Shown here: positions 1-10,101 of the stretch, in pieces
How the letters are laid out: each line of letters starts with the position of its first letter
Numbering within the stretch: the first letter of the stretch is position 1
Assembly: GCF_000400715.1 (NCBI RefSeq)
Contig: NZ_KE007345.1
Coordinates: 488,001-552,000, forward strand
Source: Acinetobacter genomosp. 15BJ
Lineage (GTDB): Bacteria; Pseudomonadota; Gammaproteobacteria; Pseudomonadales; Moraxellaceae
Reading direction: 5' to 3'
Length of the DNA stretch: 64,000 bases
Translations under genes and position numbers: made by a program
Notes under the pieces: generated by a model
What the model was told of the DNA's origin: nothing
What the model saw: only the letters and a program-made list of their open reading frames with translations
The model's database searches: none

Positions 1-1
1 G

Positions 2-1060
2 ATGGATGATGAAGATCGTGAAAATGAAGGTGACTTAGTCATCGCCGCAACGCATGTTCGCCCTGAAGATATTAACTTCATGATTACCCATGCACGTGGT
101 TTGGTTTGCTTAACACTCAGTCGCGACCGTTGTAAACAACTCAACCTTCCATTGATGGTTGATCAAAACGGCGCGCAACATGCAACCAATTTCACCCTTT
201 CAATTGAAGCTGCAGAAGGCATCAGCACAGGTATTTCAGCTGCGGAACGTGCCCATACGATTCGTACCGCGGTTGCGGCACATGCCAAACCAAGTGATAT
301 CGTTCAACCGGGTCATATTTTCCCGTTAATGGCACAACCAGGTGGTGTTTTGCACCGTGCAGGTCATACCGAAGCAGGTTGTGACCTCACTCGCTTAGCA
401 GGTCTAGAACCAGCCTCTGTGATCTGTGAAATTATCAATGATGACGGTACAATGGCACGTCGTCCTGATTTAGAAGTATTTGCAGAAAAACACGGCTTAA
501 AAATTGGCACCATCGCGGATCTGATCCATTACCGCATGACCAATGAACAAACCGTTGAACGTTTGTCTCAAGAAACCATTGAGACTGAATACGGAACGTT
601 TGAGCTGTATAAGTATCGTGAAATCGGCAATCCTGATATTCATGTTGCCTTAGTTAAAGGTGAACCAAAACAAGGCGTCACCACAGTACGTGTTCATGGT
701 TTCAGCCCGATTCGTGATTTATTAAAACTGAATAAAGCCGACGGCTCTCCTGCTTGGAATTTAGACCTTGCCATGCAAACGATTGCTGCAAGTGATCGCG
801 GTGTACTGGTATGGATTGGTCAGGGTCAATTAGAAGACCTTGGTCCTGCATTGCAGAATTTAAATCAGCCAAAACCACTCAAATCCAATGCAGCACTTTC
901 TCATCAATATCAAACTATTGGTGTGGGTGCACAGATTTTACGTGATTTAGGCGTTGAGAAAATGAAGTTGTTGAGTTCTCCACTTCGTTTCAATGCCTTA
1001 TCCGGATTCAATTTAGAGGTAGTGGAATACATCACTGCCGATCAAATCACAGCAAAATAA
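2..1060 (+). CDS. ribB: 3,4-dihydroxy-2-butanone-4-phosphate synthase with degenerate GTP cyclohydrolase II-like C-terminus (5' partial)
   Basis: Makes the four-carbon precursor of riboflavin from ribulose 5-phosphate. The gene is cut by the window edge: the visible start is an internal Met in the [10 protein letters not shown] substrate/metal motif, so roughly 20 N-terminal residues are missing. The RibB domain runs to about residue 180 and keeps the [16 protein letters not shown] segment (about residues 119-134). The remaining part has RibA length and position but no cysteine at all, so the three zinc-binding Cys of GTP cyclohydrolase II are absent, and the segment after VRVH does not resemble the usual S-E-C-L-T. 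I infer only the RibB half is catalytic and a separate ribA lies elsewhere. ribH follows 11 bp downstream, so the two are likely co-transcribed. Confidence 0.92.
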   Translation: MDDEDRENEGDLVIAATHVRPEDINFMITHARGLVCLTLSRDRCKQLNLPLMVDQNGAQHATNFTLSIEAAEGISTGISAAERAHTIRTAVAAHAKPSDIVQPGHIFPLMAQPGGVLHRAGHTEAGCDLTRLAGLEPASVICEIINDDGTMARRPDLEVFAEKHGLKIGTIADLIHYRMTNEQTVERLSQETIETEYGTFELYKYREIGNPDIHVALVKGEPKQGVTTVRVHGFSPIRDLLKLNKADGSPAWNLDLAMQTIAASDRGVLVWIGQGQLEDLGPALQNLNQPKPLKSNAALSHQYQTIGVGAQILRDLGVEKMKLLSSPLRFNALSGFNLEVVEYITADQITAK

Positions 1061-1071
1061 TCGAGGTTGCT

Positions 1072-1542
1072 ATGGCAATTCGCCGAATTGAAGGTTTATT
1101 ACATCTCGCAAGCGAAGGTCGTTATGCGATCTTAGTGGGTCGTTTCAACAGCTTCGTTGTTGAACATTTACTTGAAGGCGCAATCGACACTTTAAAACGC
1201 CATGGCGTTGCAGAAGAAGCGATTACTGTTATTCATGCACCAGGTGCATGGGAACTGCCGATTGTTGCGAAAAAATTAGCAGCTTCAAATAAATTTGATG
1301 CCATCATTGCATTAGGTGCAGTGATTCGTGGCAGCACACCTCACTTTGACTTTGTTGCAGGTGAATGTGCAAAAGGTTTAGGTGTGGTTGCACTTGAAAG
1401 CACAATGCCTGTGATCAATGGTGTCTTAACGACCGACAGCATTGAACAAGCAATTGAACGTTCTGGTACGAAAGCAGGAAATAAAGGTAGCGAAGCTGCA
1501 TTGACTGCAATCGAAATGGTTAACTTATTAAAGGCAATTTAA
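1072..1542 (+). CDS. ribH: 6,7-dimethyl-8-ribityllumazine synthase
   Basis: Joins the RibB product with 5-amino-6-ribitylamino-uracil to form lumazine, the penultimate riboflavin step. At 156 residues it is normal family length and collinear throughout. Recognisable segments are the substrate-binding GAWELP (about 57-62), [14 protein letters not shown] (about 82-95, with the catalytic His) and the C-terminal [13 protein letters not shown]. It lies between ribB and nusB, with 3 bp between its stop and the nusB start, the conserved proteobacterial rib-nusB arrangement. Family members assemble into icosahedral or pentameric shells in the cytoplasm. Confidence 0.97.
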   Translation: MAIRRIEGLLHLASEGRYAILVGRFNSFVVEHLLEGAIDTLKRHGVAEEAITVIHAPGAWELPIVAKKLAASNKFDAIIALGAVIRGSTPHFDFVAGECAKGLGVVALESTMPVINGVLTTDSIEQAIERSGTKAGNKGSEAALTAIEMVNLLKAI

Positions 1543-1545
1543 AGC

Positions 1546-1995
1546 ATGTCGCAAACACTTCAGGCCGCTTATGCAGCGAAACGCAAAGCACGTCGTTTTG
1601 CTGTACAAGGGATTTATGAATGGCAAATGAGTCATAACCCAGTTCATGAAATTGAAGCACGCACGCGTGTTGAAAATGCCATGCACAAAGTTGACCTTAA
1701 CTATTACCATGAATTGCTCACTCAAGTGGTTGCTCAACATGAAGCTTTAGATGAGTTACTCATCCCTGTACTTGACCGTGAGTTAAATGCCCTGGATGGC
1801 GTAGAACTTGCAACCTTACGACTAGGTGCTTATGAACTCCGAGATCATCTCGAAGTTCCATACCGTGTTGTACTTGACGAAGCGATTGAGCTAGCTAAAC
1901 ATTTTGGTGGTGCAGACAGTCATAAATACATCAATGGTGTATTAGACCGTCTTTCATCAAAGCTGCGTGAAGCTGAAAAACAGCAAGCAAAATAA
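1546..1995 (+). CDS. nusB: Transcription antitermination factor NusB
   Basis: A small all-helical RNA-binding protein that pairs with NusE (ribosomal S10) on boxA RNA for antitermination of rRNA operons. At 149 residues it matches the family. It has a basic N-terminus ([15 protein letters not shown]), the central [23 protein letters not shown] and the C-terminal [24 protein letters not shown] block, which is the most conserved part. It starts 3 bp after ribH, and thiL begins 14 bp after its stop, consistent with one transcription unit. Confidence 0.97.
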   Translation: MSQTLQAAYAAKRKARRFAVQGIYEWQMSHNPVHEIEARTRVENAMHKVDLNYYHELLTQVVAQHEALDELLIPVLDRELNALDGVELATLRLGAYELRDHLEVPYRVVLDEAIELAKHFGGADSHKYINGVLDRLSSKLREAEKQQAK

Positions 1996-2009
1996 TAGGC
2001 TTGTGTTAG

Positions 2010-2927
2010 ATGGCTGAGTTTTCAATTATTGAGCATTACTTTAAACGCACATCCAATACAGATGTCAGTTTAGGCATCGGTGATGACTCAGCCATTATTA
2101 CCCCACCATCTTCACAACAACTGGTGATCTGTGCAGATACACTGGTTGCTGGTCGTCATTTCCCCTTAGACACCGCTGCCCATGCCATCGGCTGGAAAAG
2201 CGTCGCAGTCAATTTATCTGACTTGGCAGCAATGGGGGCAAAACCTCATAGTATTTTACTCGCACTGAGTCTCCCGACTGTTGATCATGACTGGTTGGCT
2301 GGATTTAGTCAGGGCTTGTTTGATTGCTGTGATCAGTTTGGTGTCAGCCTGATTGGTGGTGATACCACCCAAAGCACTCAACTCACGATTAGCGTGACTG
2401 CGCTAGGCTGGATCGAACATGGTCAGGCCATTACCCGTGCAGGTGCACAAGTCGGTGACTATATCTGTGTCAGTGGCCAAATCGGCGATGCCGCGTTTGG
2501 ATTACAACATCTGGGCCATGCTTTACAACAACGCTTAGATTATCCAACCCCACGTTGTCATTTGGGTCAACAACTCAAAGGGTTGGCATCGAGTATGATT
2601 GATATCTCAGATGGATTGGCTCAAGACCTAGGCCATATTTTAAAAGCATCCAATGTCGGTGCAAAATTACAGCTTGAGCAACTTCCGTTAGATCCCTCAC
2701 TCAAACAACTGGATCTGCAACAAGCTTGGCATTATGCGCTTGCAGGTGGTGATGATTACGAATTATGCTTTACAATATCACCGCAAAAGTTTAAACAACT
2801 GTCGCAACAACAATTAGATGTTCCGCTTACAATAATCGGCGAAATTACCCAACAAACTGGATTGTTATTTAAGTATATGGGCAAAGCACACCCATTACAT
2901 GTTCATGGATACCAACACTTTGCATAA
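2010..2927 (+). CDS. thiL: Thiamine-monophosphate kinase
   Basis: Phosphorylates thiamine monophosphate to the active cofactor thiamine diphosphate. The 305-residue protein has the PurM/ThiL-type ATP-binding fold. The N-terminal IGDDSAI, the SDLAAMGAKP loop, LIGGDTTQS and the DISDGLAQDL motif (about residue 197) are all present. A GGDDYELCF segment lies near residue 250. Its 3' end overlaps the start of pgpA by 29 bp, suggesting translational coupling. The arrangement nusB-thiL-pgpA is the same as in E. coli. Confidence 0.95.
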   Translation: MAEFSIIEHYFKRTSNTDVSLGIGDDSAIITPPSSQQLVICADTLVAGRHFPLDTAAHAIGWKSVAVNLSDLAAMGAKPHSILLALSLPTVDHDWLAGFSQGLFDCCDQFGVSLIGGDTTQSTQLTISVTALGWIEHGQAITRAGAQVGDYICVSGQIGDAAFGLQHLGHALQQRLDYPTPRCHLGQQLKGLASSMIDISDGLAQDLGHILKASNVGAKLQLEQLPLDPSLKQLDLQQAWHYALAGGDDYELCFTISPQKFKQLSQQQLDVPLTIIGEITQQTGLLFKYMGKAHPLHVHGYQHFA

Positions 2928-3426
2928 GCCTGCCATTCACTTTAACCAAATGACTTGGTTTGACCGTTTCATCGTGTTCTGCGGTGTCGGTTTTGGTTCT
3001 GGTTTAGCACCCAAAGCCCCTGGAACCTTTGGTTCTGCCTTTGCACTGTTATTTACGCCCCTATGGCTCTATCTAGGTCTATCGGCCAGTATCGTCGTGG
3101 TTGTTTTAATGTCCTTGATTGGCATTTATATCTGTGGACATACAGCTAAAGTCATCAATGTGCATGATGATGGTCGCATTGTCTGGGATGAGTTTGCAGG
3201 ACAATCCATTACCCTACTGCCTTTGCTCTATTTACAACAAATGAATTGGCTGTGGGTCATTGTAGGCTTCATCTTATTCCGTATATTTGATGTCTGGAAA
3301 CCATTCCCGATTAGCTGGGCTGACCAAAAAGTGTCTGGTGGCTTAGGGATTATGCTGGATGACATCATTGCTGGCCTTTGGGCGGCACTCTGTATTCTTA
3401 TTTTTCATTTTTATCTTTTGACTTAA
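2899..3426 (+). CDS. pgpA: Phosphatidylglycerophosphatase A
   Basis: Inner-membrane phosphatase that dephosphorylates phosphatidylglycerol phosphate during phospholipid synthesis. At 175 residues it has the family signatures [14 protein letters not shown] (about residues 33-46) and VWDEFAGQ (about 95-102), the acidic metal-binding segment. Several hydrophobic membrane segments flank these, and the DVWKPFPI loop and [12 protein letters not shown] are near the C-terminus. The start is inside thiL. A second ATG two codons later (2905) is equally possible, because no clear Shine-Dalgarno sequence separates them. Confidence 0.93.
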   Translation: MFMDTNTLHKPAIHFNQMTWFDRFIVFCGVGFGSGLAPKAPGTFGSAFALLFTPLWLYLGLSASIVVVVLMSLIGIYICGHTAKVINVHDDGRIVWDEFAGQSITLLPLLYLQQMNWLWVIVGFILFRIFDVWKPFPISWADQKVSGGLGIMLDDIIAGLWAALCILIFHFYLLT

Positions 3427-3445
3427 GCCACTATTAGAGTTAGTT

Positions 3446-4810
3446 ATGTCAACAACTGTTATTATTCTTGCAGCAGGGAAAGGAACGCGAATGCGTTCAC
3501 AATTACCAAAAGTATTACAACCACTTGCAGGTCGCCCTCTGCTCGGTCATGTCATTCAAACCGCAAAAAAACTCAATGCCCAAAACATTATTACCATTTA
3601 TGGGCATGGCGGTGAGCAGGTTAAACAAAGCTTTGCCGCAGAACAGATCGAATGGGTTGAGCAAGCAGAACAATTAGGCACAGGTCATGCAGTACAAATG
3701 ACTTTACCTGTTTTACCGCAAGATGGTGTTTCACTGATTTTATCAGGCGATGTACCCTGTATTCAGGCAGATACGCTACAAAAATTATTGGATGCATCAA
3801 CTCAAACAGGCATTGGCTTAGTGACGCTCACTGTAGATGATGCAACAGGTTATGGCCGTATTGTCCGTCAAGATGGCAAAATTCAGTCCATTGTTGAACA
3901 TAAAGATGCCAATGAGGCACAACGCCAAATTAAAGAATTTAATACCGGCATTTATTGTGTGAGCAACGCAAAACTTCATGAGTGGTTGCCTCAACTTTCC
4001 AATGAAAATGCGCAAGGAGAATATTACCTCACCGATATTGTCGCGATGGCAATTGCAGATGGCTTAGAGGTTGCCTCAGTTGAACCAGAGCTTGCATTTG
4101 AAGTTGAAGGTGTCAATAACCGCTTACAACTTGCGACCTTGGAACGTCAGTTCCAACAGCAACAAGCCAAAGAATTGATGCTACAAGGTGTTCACTTAAT
4201 TGACCCAAATCGTTTTGATTTACGTGGTACCTTAAGCTGTGGACAAGACGTACAAATTGATGTCAATGTCATCATCGAAGGTGACTGCGAGCTGGGTGAT
4301 AACGTCCAACTCGGTGCAGGCTGTATTCTAAAGAATACCCGTATTGCTGCTGGTACCAAAGTTCAGGCCTATAGCATTTTTGAGAATGCGATTGTTGGTG
4401 AAAATACCCAAATTGGGCCTTTCGCGCGTTTACGCCCAGGCGCCAATCTTGCCAATGATGTGCATATCGGTAACTTTGTAGAAGTGAAGAACTCGAATAT
4501 GGGTCTAGGCTCAAAAGCGAATCACTTTACCTACTTAGGTGATGCAGATATTGGTGCGGGCTGTAATATTGGTGCAGGTACCATTACCTGTAATTATGAT
4601 GGTGCCAACAAACACCGTACCATTATTGAAGACAATGTATTTATTGGAACCAATAACTCTTTGGTTGCACCAATCAAAATTGGTCGAGGTGCTACAACAG
4701 GTGCAGGATCAACCCTCACCCGAGATGTGGCTGAGCATAGTTTGGCTGTCGAACGAGCAAAACAGTTTGAAAAAGCAAATTATCAACGTCCCCAAAAGCT
4801 GAAAAAATAA
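3446..4810 (+). CDS. glmU: Bifunctional N-acetylglucosamine-1-phosphate uridyltransferase / glucosamine-1-phosphate acetyltransferase
   Basis: Makes UDP-GlcNAc for peptidoglycan and LPS. The N-terminal nucleotidyltransferase starts with [11 protein letters not shown] (about residues 8-18). The LSGDVPC region binds the metal. From about residue 250 the protein becomes a left-handed beta-helix with hexapeptide repeats. It carries the acetyltransferase motifs LRPGANL (about 332), the GNFVEVKNS lysine block and [12 protein letters not shown] (about 383-394). Length 454 is typical. It is 12 bp upstream of glmS, the enzyme that supplies its substrate pathway. Confidence 0.98.
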   Translation: MSTTVIILAAGKGTRMRSQLPKVLQPLAGRPLLGHVIQTAKKLNAQNIITIYGHGGEQVKQSFAAEQIEWVEQAEQLGTGHAVQMTLPVLPQDGVSLILSGDVPCIQADTLQKLLDASTQTGIGLVTLTVDDATGYGRIVRQDGKIQSIVEHKDANEAQRQIKEFNTGIYCVSNAKLHEWLPQLSNENAQGEYYLTDIVAMAIADGLEVASVEPELAFEVEGVNNRLQLATLERQFQQQQAKELMLQGVHLIDPNRFDLRGTLSCGQDVQIDVNVIIEGDCELGDNVQLGAGCILKNTRIAAGTKVQAYSIFENAIVGENTQIGPFARLRPGANLANDVHIGNFVEVKNSNMGLGSKANHFTYLGDADIGAGCNIGAGTITCNYDGANKHRTIIEDNVFIGTNNSLVAPIKIGRGATTGAGSTLTRDVAEHSLAVERAKQFEKANYQRPQKLKK

Positions 4811-4822
4811 GAGGATAAAATT

Positions 4823-6661
4823 ATGTGTGGTATTGTTGGTGGCGTTGCGGAACGTTGTGTAACCGATATTCTGATTGAAGGACTAAAACGTCTGGAATAT
4901 CGTGGTTACGACTCTGCTGGTTTAGCATTACTCAATAATCAGAAAATTTTACGTGAACGTCGTGTTGGTAAAGTTGCCAACTTGGCCGAAGCCGTATCAG
5001 AACAACATTTAACTGGTAATGTGGGTATTGCGCATACACGTTGGGCAACTCATGGTAAACCAACAGAAAATAATGCCCACCCGCACGTTTCGGGTGATGT
5101 TGCAGTGGTTCATAATGGAATCATTGAAAACTACCAAGACCTTAAAGATGAATTGCAAGCTTTAGGCTATGTATTTACCTCGCAAACCGATACTGAAGTT
5201 GTTGCACATCTTATTAACGATGCGTTAAAACAAACAGATAGCCTGTTGGAAGCAGTACAAAAGATTACGCCACGCCTTAAAGGTGCTTATGCGCTTGGGA
5301 TTGTGCATACAGCACATCCAGACGAACTGATTACAGTTCGTGAAGGTTCACCATTGGTGATTGGTGTCGGTATTGGCGAGAACTTTATTAGCTCAGACCA
5401 ATTGGCGTTATTGCCTGTGACCAATCGCTTCGTTTATTTAGAAGAAGGTGATATTGCACGCTTAACCCGTACCAGCATTGAAGTTTTTGCAAATGGTGAG
5501 CCTGTAGAACGCCCAATGAAAGAGCTAGATGCAACGGTCAGCAATGCATCTAAGGGTGAATATAAGCACTTTATGCTCAAAGAAATTTATGAGCAACCAG
5601 AAGCGATTCAGCAAACCATTTCCCAAGCATTGAATGGCAATTCTTTACGTGAAGATTTTCTCAGTCATGCCAATGCTGATTTTGATAAAATCCAGCAAAT
5701 CCAAATCATTGCCTGCGGGACCAGTTACCATGCTGGGATGATTGCTAAATATTGGTTCGAGCAATTGATTGGTGTCCCTTGCCAAGTTGAAATTGCGAGT
5801 GAATTCCGTTATCGCACACCAGTGATTGTGGCAAATACACTATATATCTGTATTTCTCAATCAGGTGAAACAGCCGATACCTTAGCGGCACTCCGCGAAA
5901 CCCAAAAACGTGCTAAAGCCAACAACATTGACATCAGCACCATGACGATTTGTAACGTTGCGACCTCATCAATGGTTCGTGAAACTGATCATCATTTACT
6001 GACTCTTGCTGGTCCTGAAATTGGGGTAGCGTCAACCAAAGCCTTTACCACGCAACTTGCAGCATTGATGTTATTGATCTTAAAAATTGGTCAGGTTAAA
6101 CAACGCTTGTCTGATGCTCAACTGACTGAAATTACTGAAGCATTGTGGCATTGCCCGAAAGTGATTTTAGATACCTTACAAGGTAATACTGAAATTCTGC
6201 GCTTATCGGCGTTATTTGTTGAAAAAAATCACTGCTTATTCTTAGGTCGCGGTACACACTTCCCGATCGCACTTGAAGGTGCATTGAAACTGAAAGAAAT
6301 TTCATATATTCATGCGGAAGGTTATGCAGCAGGTGAATTGAAGCATGGTCCATTGGCATTGGTGGATAATGAAATGCCTGTCGTCATCTTAGCACCACAG
6401 GATGAAATGCTCGATAAACTCAAATCGAACATGGAAGAAGTACAAGCCCGTGGTGGTGAATTATTCGTTTTTGCAGATGAAAACAGTGGTATTCACGGTA
6501 AAGACCGACAACACGTGGTTCATGTGCCAGCGGTAAATGAATGGTTAGCACCGATCGTTTACAGCGTGCCTGTACAACTGCTGTCTTATCATGTTGCCGT
6601 CTTACGTGGTACCGATGTCGATCAACCACGTAACCTCGCGAAGAGTGTTACGGTCGAGTAA
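4823..6661 (+). CDS. glmS: Glutamine--fructose-6-phosphate aminotransferase (isomerizing)
   Basis: First committed step of hexosamine synthesis: fructose 6-phosphate plus glutamine gives glucosamine 6-phosphate. Cys2 after the initiator Met (MCGIVGG) is the glutaminase nucleophile of the Ntn domain, followed by RLEYRGYDSAG and HTRWATHG. Two SIS sugar-isomerase domains follow, with CGTSYHAG and SQSGETADT in the first and HAEGYAAGELKHGPLALV in the second. The C-terminal LAKSVTVE is the family ending. At 612 residues it is full length. Two hairpins follow the stop codon. Confidence 0.98.
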   Translation: MCGIVGGVAERCVTDILIEGLKRLEYRGYDSAGLALLNNQKILRERRVGKVANLAEAVSEQHLTGNVGIAHTRWATHGKPTENNAHPHVSGDVAVVHNGIIENYQDLKDELQALGYVFTSQTDTEVVAHLINDALKQTDSLLEAVQKITPRLKGAYALGIVHTAHPDELITVREGSPLVIGVGIGENFISSDQLALLPVTNRFVYLEEGDIARLTRTSIEVFANGEPVERPMKELDATVSNASKGEYKHFMLKEIYEQPEAIQQTISQALNGNSLREDFLSHANADFDKIQQIQIIACGTSYHAGMIAKYWFEQLIGVPCQVEIASEFRYRTPVIVANTLYICISQSGETADTLAALRETQKRAKANNIDISTMTICNVATSSMVRETDHHLLTLAGPEIGVASTKAFTTQLAALMLLILKIGQVKQRLSDAQLTEITEALWHCPKVILDTLQGNTEILRLSALFVEKNHCLFLGRGTHFPIALEGALKLKEISYIHAEGYAAGELKHGPLALVDNEMPVVILAPQDEMLDKLKSNMEEVQARGGELFVFADENSGIHGKDRQHVVHVPAVNEWLAPIVYSVPVQLLSYHVAVLRGTDVDQPRNLAKSVTVE

Positions 6662-6673
6662 TTCGATACTGCT

Positions 6674-6700
6674 ATCAGCGTCGTTTGTTACGACGCTGAT
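6674..6700 (+). other. Perfect 10-bp hairpin after glmS, without T-run
   Basis: A 10-base arm at 6674-6683 pairs exactly with 6691-6700 around a 7-base loop. It lies 12 bases after the glmS stop and just before the true terminator. It has no following T-tract, so it is more likely a 3'-end stabiliser or processing site than a terminator. Confidence 0.5.
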
Positions 6701-6703
6701 ATA

Positions 6704-6746
6704 TAAAAAAGCGCCATAAAGAAATTCTTTATGGCGCTTTTTTTTG
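6704..6746. terminator. Bidirectional terminator between glmS and the YitT-family gene
   Basis: Arms 6711-6723 and 6725-6737 are perfect complements, with A-rich sequence before and a run of T after. It can therefore end the plus-strand glmS transcript and the minus-strand transcript of the converging membrane-protein gene. Confidence 0.9.
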
Positions 6747-6855
6747 GATTTGTTATGATCTCAGTCATTTAATGGATTAGATCACGTCTAGCATCTGATG
6801 ATCGATATAGCTTGAGTGATGCAATAATCAAACCCATAGCAGAAATGCACATGCA

Positions 6856-7494
6856 TCAAGCCACATAACGTGTGTTTTTATGATTCAATAAAATGATTGA
6901 ATTCAAAATGATCACGCCGAAAATTGAGACCAAAATTAGCTTCCAGTCCACAAATAGCAACGAGGTTAATAAGATCACCACATCAATGCCCATTTGCACT
7001 TTTCCTGCTGGAATTTTAAAGCGTTCCTGCAAATACAACGCCAGTAGGTTGATACCACCTAAGCTCGAACGATGTCTAAATAGAATCAAAAAACTCACAC
7101 CCATCAAGACATTGGCAAAAATCGTAGCGTAGATTGGGTTAACATCGGAGAGATGAAAAAATTGTGGAATAATTTCAGTAAATCCCGCCAATAATGCAAC
7201 GGCAATAAAGGTTTTCACCACCAGCGCGATGCCCATCTTTTTATAGGCAAAATAATAAAATGGAATATTAATCAGGAAAAATAACACGCCGAACTTCAGA
7301 TCGGTAATGTAATGAATCAGCAAAGATAAGCCTGCTGTCCCTCCCGTCATAATGCCTGCCTGCTGCAATAAAGTCATTGCAAAAGACAGAATGAATGTTC
7401 CGATCAACATCGCCAATGCATCTTCAATTTTAGAGTGCTGCTCAATCACAGGCATGACTGGACTTACCAGAGATACATTTTGCTCGGTATTCAT
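6856..7494 (-). CDS. YitT family membrane protein
   Basis: A polytopic inner-membrane protein of about 212 residues with five or six hydrophobic segments. The AGIMTGGTAGLSLLIHY segment near residues 50-65 and the GGINLLALYLQERF segment are typical of the YitT family (YitT/DUF161-type). Its biochemical role is not established. The reading frame could be extended to a TTG codon at 7509. I prefer the ATG at 7494, though neither has a strong ribosome-binding site. It is transcribed toward glmS and appears monocistronic. Confidence 0.8.
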   Translation of the reverse strand: MNTEQNVSLVSPVMPVIEQHSKIEDALAMLIGTFILSFAMTLLQQAGIMTGGTAGLSLLIHYITDLKFGVLFFLINIPFYYFAYKKMGIALVVKTFIAVALLAGFTEIIPQFFHLSDVNPIYATIFANVLMGVSFLILFRHRSSLGGINLLALYLQERFKIPAGKVQMGIDVVILLTSLLFVDWKLILVSIFGVIILNSIILLNHKNTRYVA

Positions 7495-7714
7495 AACGGT
7501 ACAACTCAAATAGGAGAACAGCTAAAGGGAGAGAGATCTTTCAAAGAAAGACATGGCATATTTGATCATTTTTATTAAAATTTCGCAATTTATTCTTATA
7601 TTTTTGCCATAAATGCAATTTATATTCAAAATAATCCATTTCGAATAATCTATGTGCTTCGATCAGCCTTGTTATGAATTCGTCTCAGATCAAGTGACGA
7701 TGAAATCCATTTTT

Positions 7715-8179
7715 TTATTTAATCGCAATCCCGTTTTCTTTTAATTTTTCCAACACAATTGAAGTGTTCAGATTACTGACACCAAAGTTCTTTGAAGACA
7801 AAATTCCAATGAGTTTGACCATCTCATCAAGGTTCTTAACTGCGACTTTAAGGGCAAAGTCATAACTGCCTGTTAATTTATGGATATCCTTCACGGCAGG
7901 CTCATGCATGAGGAACTCTACAAAACGATCATGCGTTGCATCACTATAGTTCTGCAATTTCACTTCAATAATGCCCATGATCGGCGCAGGATCTGCACTC
8001 AATGCGATTTGGGCATAATAACCCGTGATAATTTTCTTCTGCTCAAGCTGAACCCGACGACGTGAACATTGCGAGGTCGACAAACCGACTAATTCAGCCA
8101 ATTCCTGATTGGCCAAGCGTCCATTCATTTGCAAATGATGGATAATTTTTTGATCAAAATCATCAAGTTCGACGGTCAT
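7715..8179 (-). CDS. Lrp/AsnC family transcriptional regulator
   Basis: A 154-residue feast/famine regulator. The N-terminal helix-turn-helix covers about residues 5-55 (DQKIIHHLQMNGRLANQELAELVGLSTSQCSRRRVQLEQ, only partly quoted here by name). The RAM/AsnC effector-binding domain follows, with the VKDIHKLTGSYDFALKV block near residue 95. It lies between the YitT gene and pncA on the same strand, but with gaps of about 200 and 90 bp, so it probably has its own promoter. The amino-acid ligand and targets cannot be read from the sequence. Confidence 0.88.
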   Translation of the reverse strand: MTVELDDFDQKIIHHLQMNGRLANQELAELVGLSTSQCSRRRVQLEQKKIITGYYAQIALSADPAPIMGIIEVKLQNYSDATHDRFVEFLMHEPAVKDIHKLTGSYDFALKVAVKNLDEMVKLIGILSSKNFGVSNLNTSIVLEKLKENGIAIK

Positions 8180-8270
8180 AAAACGCTCAGCTAAGGTTTA
8201 AGGCATAATTTAACGGATGCTGATGCACCAGCCTGAGAAGTGTAACGCCTTTAGATCAAACAGCTCAAGC

Positions 8271-8903
8271 TTATGCCAAAATTGCAGCAGACTGAATCCG
8301 CTGAATGCCATGTTCTAACATACTTTGCCATGCACTGTGCAATGAATCATTCAGATCAATCGCTTTACAAGCATCCTCAATCACATAGGTTTTAAAACCC
8401 ATCTGTGCAGCATCCAAGGCTGTCCATGCCACACAAAAATCAGTAGCAATGCCCACAATATAGACTGTATTAATTTGGTGTTCTTGAAGATAACCCTTTA
8501 ATCCCGTCGGTGTTTTACGATCCGCTTCCATGAAGGCGGAATAACTATCAATATTAACGTGAAAGCCTTTACGAATAATCAATTGTGCCGTTGGAATATT
8601 TAAATCAGGGTGAAATTCGGCATCCTGTGTCCCCTGTACGCAATGCTTTGGCCATAACACCTGTGTGCCATAAGGTAACTCTATCGTTTCAAAAGGCACT
8701 TTATGCGCATGATTGTCAGCAAAAGAAATATGTTGATCAGGATGCCAGTCTTGCGTCAGCACCACCGTTTCAAACTGATGCGCCAATTGATTAATCACAG
8801 GGATAATCTGATCGGCACCTGTGACTGCCAAGTTTCCACCTGGGGTAAATCCATTTTGCACATCGACAACAATTAATGCGCTGTGTTTTGAATCGTTTTG
8901 CAT
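8271..8903 (-). CDS. pncA: Nicotinamidase
   Basis: Hydrolyses nicotinamide to nicotinate in the NAD salvage pathway. It belongs to the isochorismatase-like fold. The catalytic Asp is in VVDVQNGF, the metal-binding residues are in DWHPDQHISF, and the nucleophilic Cys is in GIATDFCVAWTALDAA. A TTG codon at 8966 opens a longer frame, but the extra 21 residues are not family-like, so I place the start at the ATG at 8903. It converges on nothing close and is probably single. Confidence 0.92.
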   Translation of the reverse strand: MQNDSKHSALIVVDVQNGFTPGGNLAVTGADQIIPVINQLAHQFETVVLTQDWHPDQHISFADNHAHKVPFETIELPYGTQVLWPKHCVQGTQDAEFHPDLNIPTAQLIIRKGFHVNIDSYSAFMEADRKTPTGLKGYLQEHQINTVYIVGIATDFCVAWTALDAAQMGFKTYVIEDACKAIDLNDSLHSAWQSMLEHGIQRIQSAAILA

Positions 8904-9195
8904 CTCATTATTCAACCTAGATTGCTCCTTGTACAATACGCTGCCTCTCCGTTTCTGACTAGCCAACCAGCCCTAAACTTTTTCATAAGATGAAAATCAT
9001 TCAAGTAAAAGATGAATTAAAGTTTTCGGCTGTTTGACTAAAGCATATTGTTCTTATGCCGCCGATCAGTCATAATTTGCATAATTGTCATTCAATCGAA
9101 TTCATTATTGAACGACGAATCAAAATACTGCAACCATCCAATATTTCGTTTCAACTAATTCAATCTCGGATGGGAAAATAGGATAGTTTTTTAAA

Positions 9196-10089
9196 ATGAC
9201 TCAGCTAGCACAGAATATTCAAGGCTCAATTGTCGCACTCGTCACCCCTATGTTTGAAGATGGTCGCGTAGATTGGAAGAGTCTTGAGAAGCTCGTTGAG
9301 TGGCACATCCAACAAGGTACACATAGTATTGTTGCTGTTGGCACAACGGGCGAAGCGTCTACATTAAGCATGGAAGAACACACACAAGTCATCAAAGAAG
9401 TGATTCGTGTAGCCAATAAACGCATTCCAATTATCGCGGGTACAGGTGCAAACTCAACACGCGAAGCCATCGAATTAACCAAAGCAGCCAAAGAACTCGG
9501 TGCAGATGCGGCATTGCTCGTGACGCCATATTATAATAAACCCACACAAGAAGGCTTATATCAACACTATAAAGCAATTGCTGAAGCAGTTGATATTCCA
9601 CAAATTCTTTATAATGTTCCAGGTCGTACTGGCGTTGATATGCAAAATGAAACTGTCATTCGTTTAGCTGATGTTAAAAACATTGTTGGGATTAAAGATG
9701 CAACAGGTGATGTACCTCGTGGTCAAGCCCTCATCGAAGGCCTAAATGATAAAATCGCAGTTTACTCAGGCGATGATGAAACCGCTTGGGAACTGATTTT
9801 ACTTGGCGCGAAAGGCAATATCTCGGTTACCGCCAATGTTGCACCAAAACAAATGAGCGAAGTTTGTGAAGCAGCTTTAGCTGGCGATCAAGCCAAAGCA
9901 CAAAGTTTGAATCAACAAATTGCAAATCTACACAATATTTTGTTTTGCGAATCAAACCCAATTCCTGTGAAATGGGCGTTGCATGAGATGGGATACATTA
10001 GTACAGGTCTACGCCTGCCGTTAACCGCTCTCGCAGAACAATATCGTGAACCGCTCCGCACAGATTTAAAAACTGCGGGCATTATTTAA
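9196..10089 (+). CDS. dapA: 4-hydroxy-tetrahydrodipicolinate synthase
   Basis: Condenses pyruvate with aspartate semialdehyde, the first step of the lysine/diaminopimelate branch. This is a class I aldolase TIM barrel of 297 residues. The GTTGEAST segment is near residue 50, the YNVPGRTG tyrosine region near residue 138, and the Schiff-base lysine is in IVGIKDATGD (about residue 166). The protein is full length. A lipoprotein gene follows 12 bp downstream. dapB of the same pathway is also in the window (33388-34209) but is not linked. Confidence 0.97.
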   Translation: MTQLAQNIQGSIVALVTPMFEDGRVDWKSLEKLVEWHIQQGTHSIVAVGTTGEASTLSMEEHTQVIKEVIRVANKRIPIIAGTGANSTREAIELTKAAKELGADAALLVTPYYNKPTQEGLYQHYKAIAEAVDIPQILYNVPGRTGVDMQNETVIRLADVKNIVGIKDATGDVPRGQALIEGLNDKIAVYSGDDETAWELILLGAKGNISVTANVAPKQMSEVCEAALAGDQAKAQSLNQQIANLHNILFCESNPIPVKWALHEMGYISTGLRLPLTALAEQYREPLRTDLKTAGII

Positions 10090-10101
10090 TACGAGCAATT
10101 T

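Noticed and set aside
6505..6520. CACGTG core in glmS as a second parS
   Set aside because: The flanks are not GTTC/GAAC. The same applies to the cores at about 13677, 27325, 50921 and 54478.
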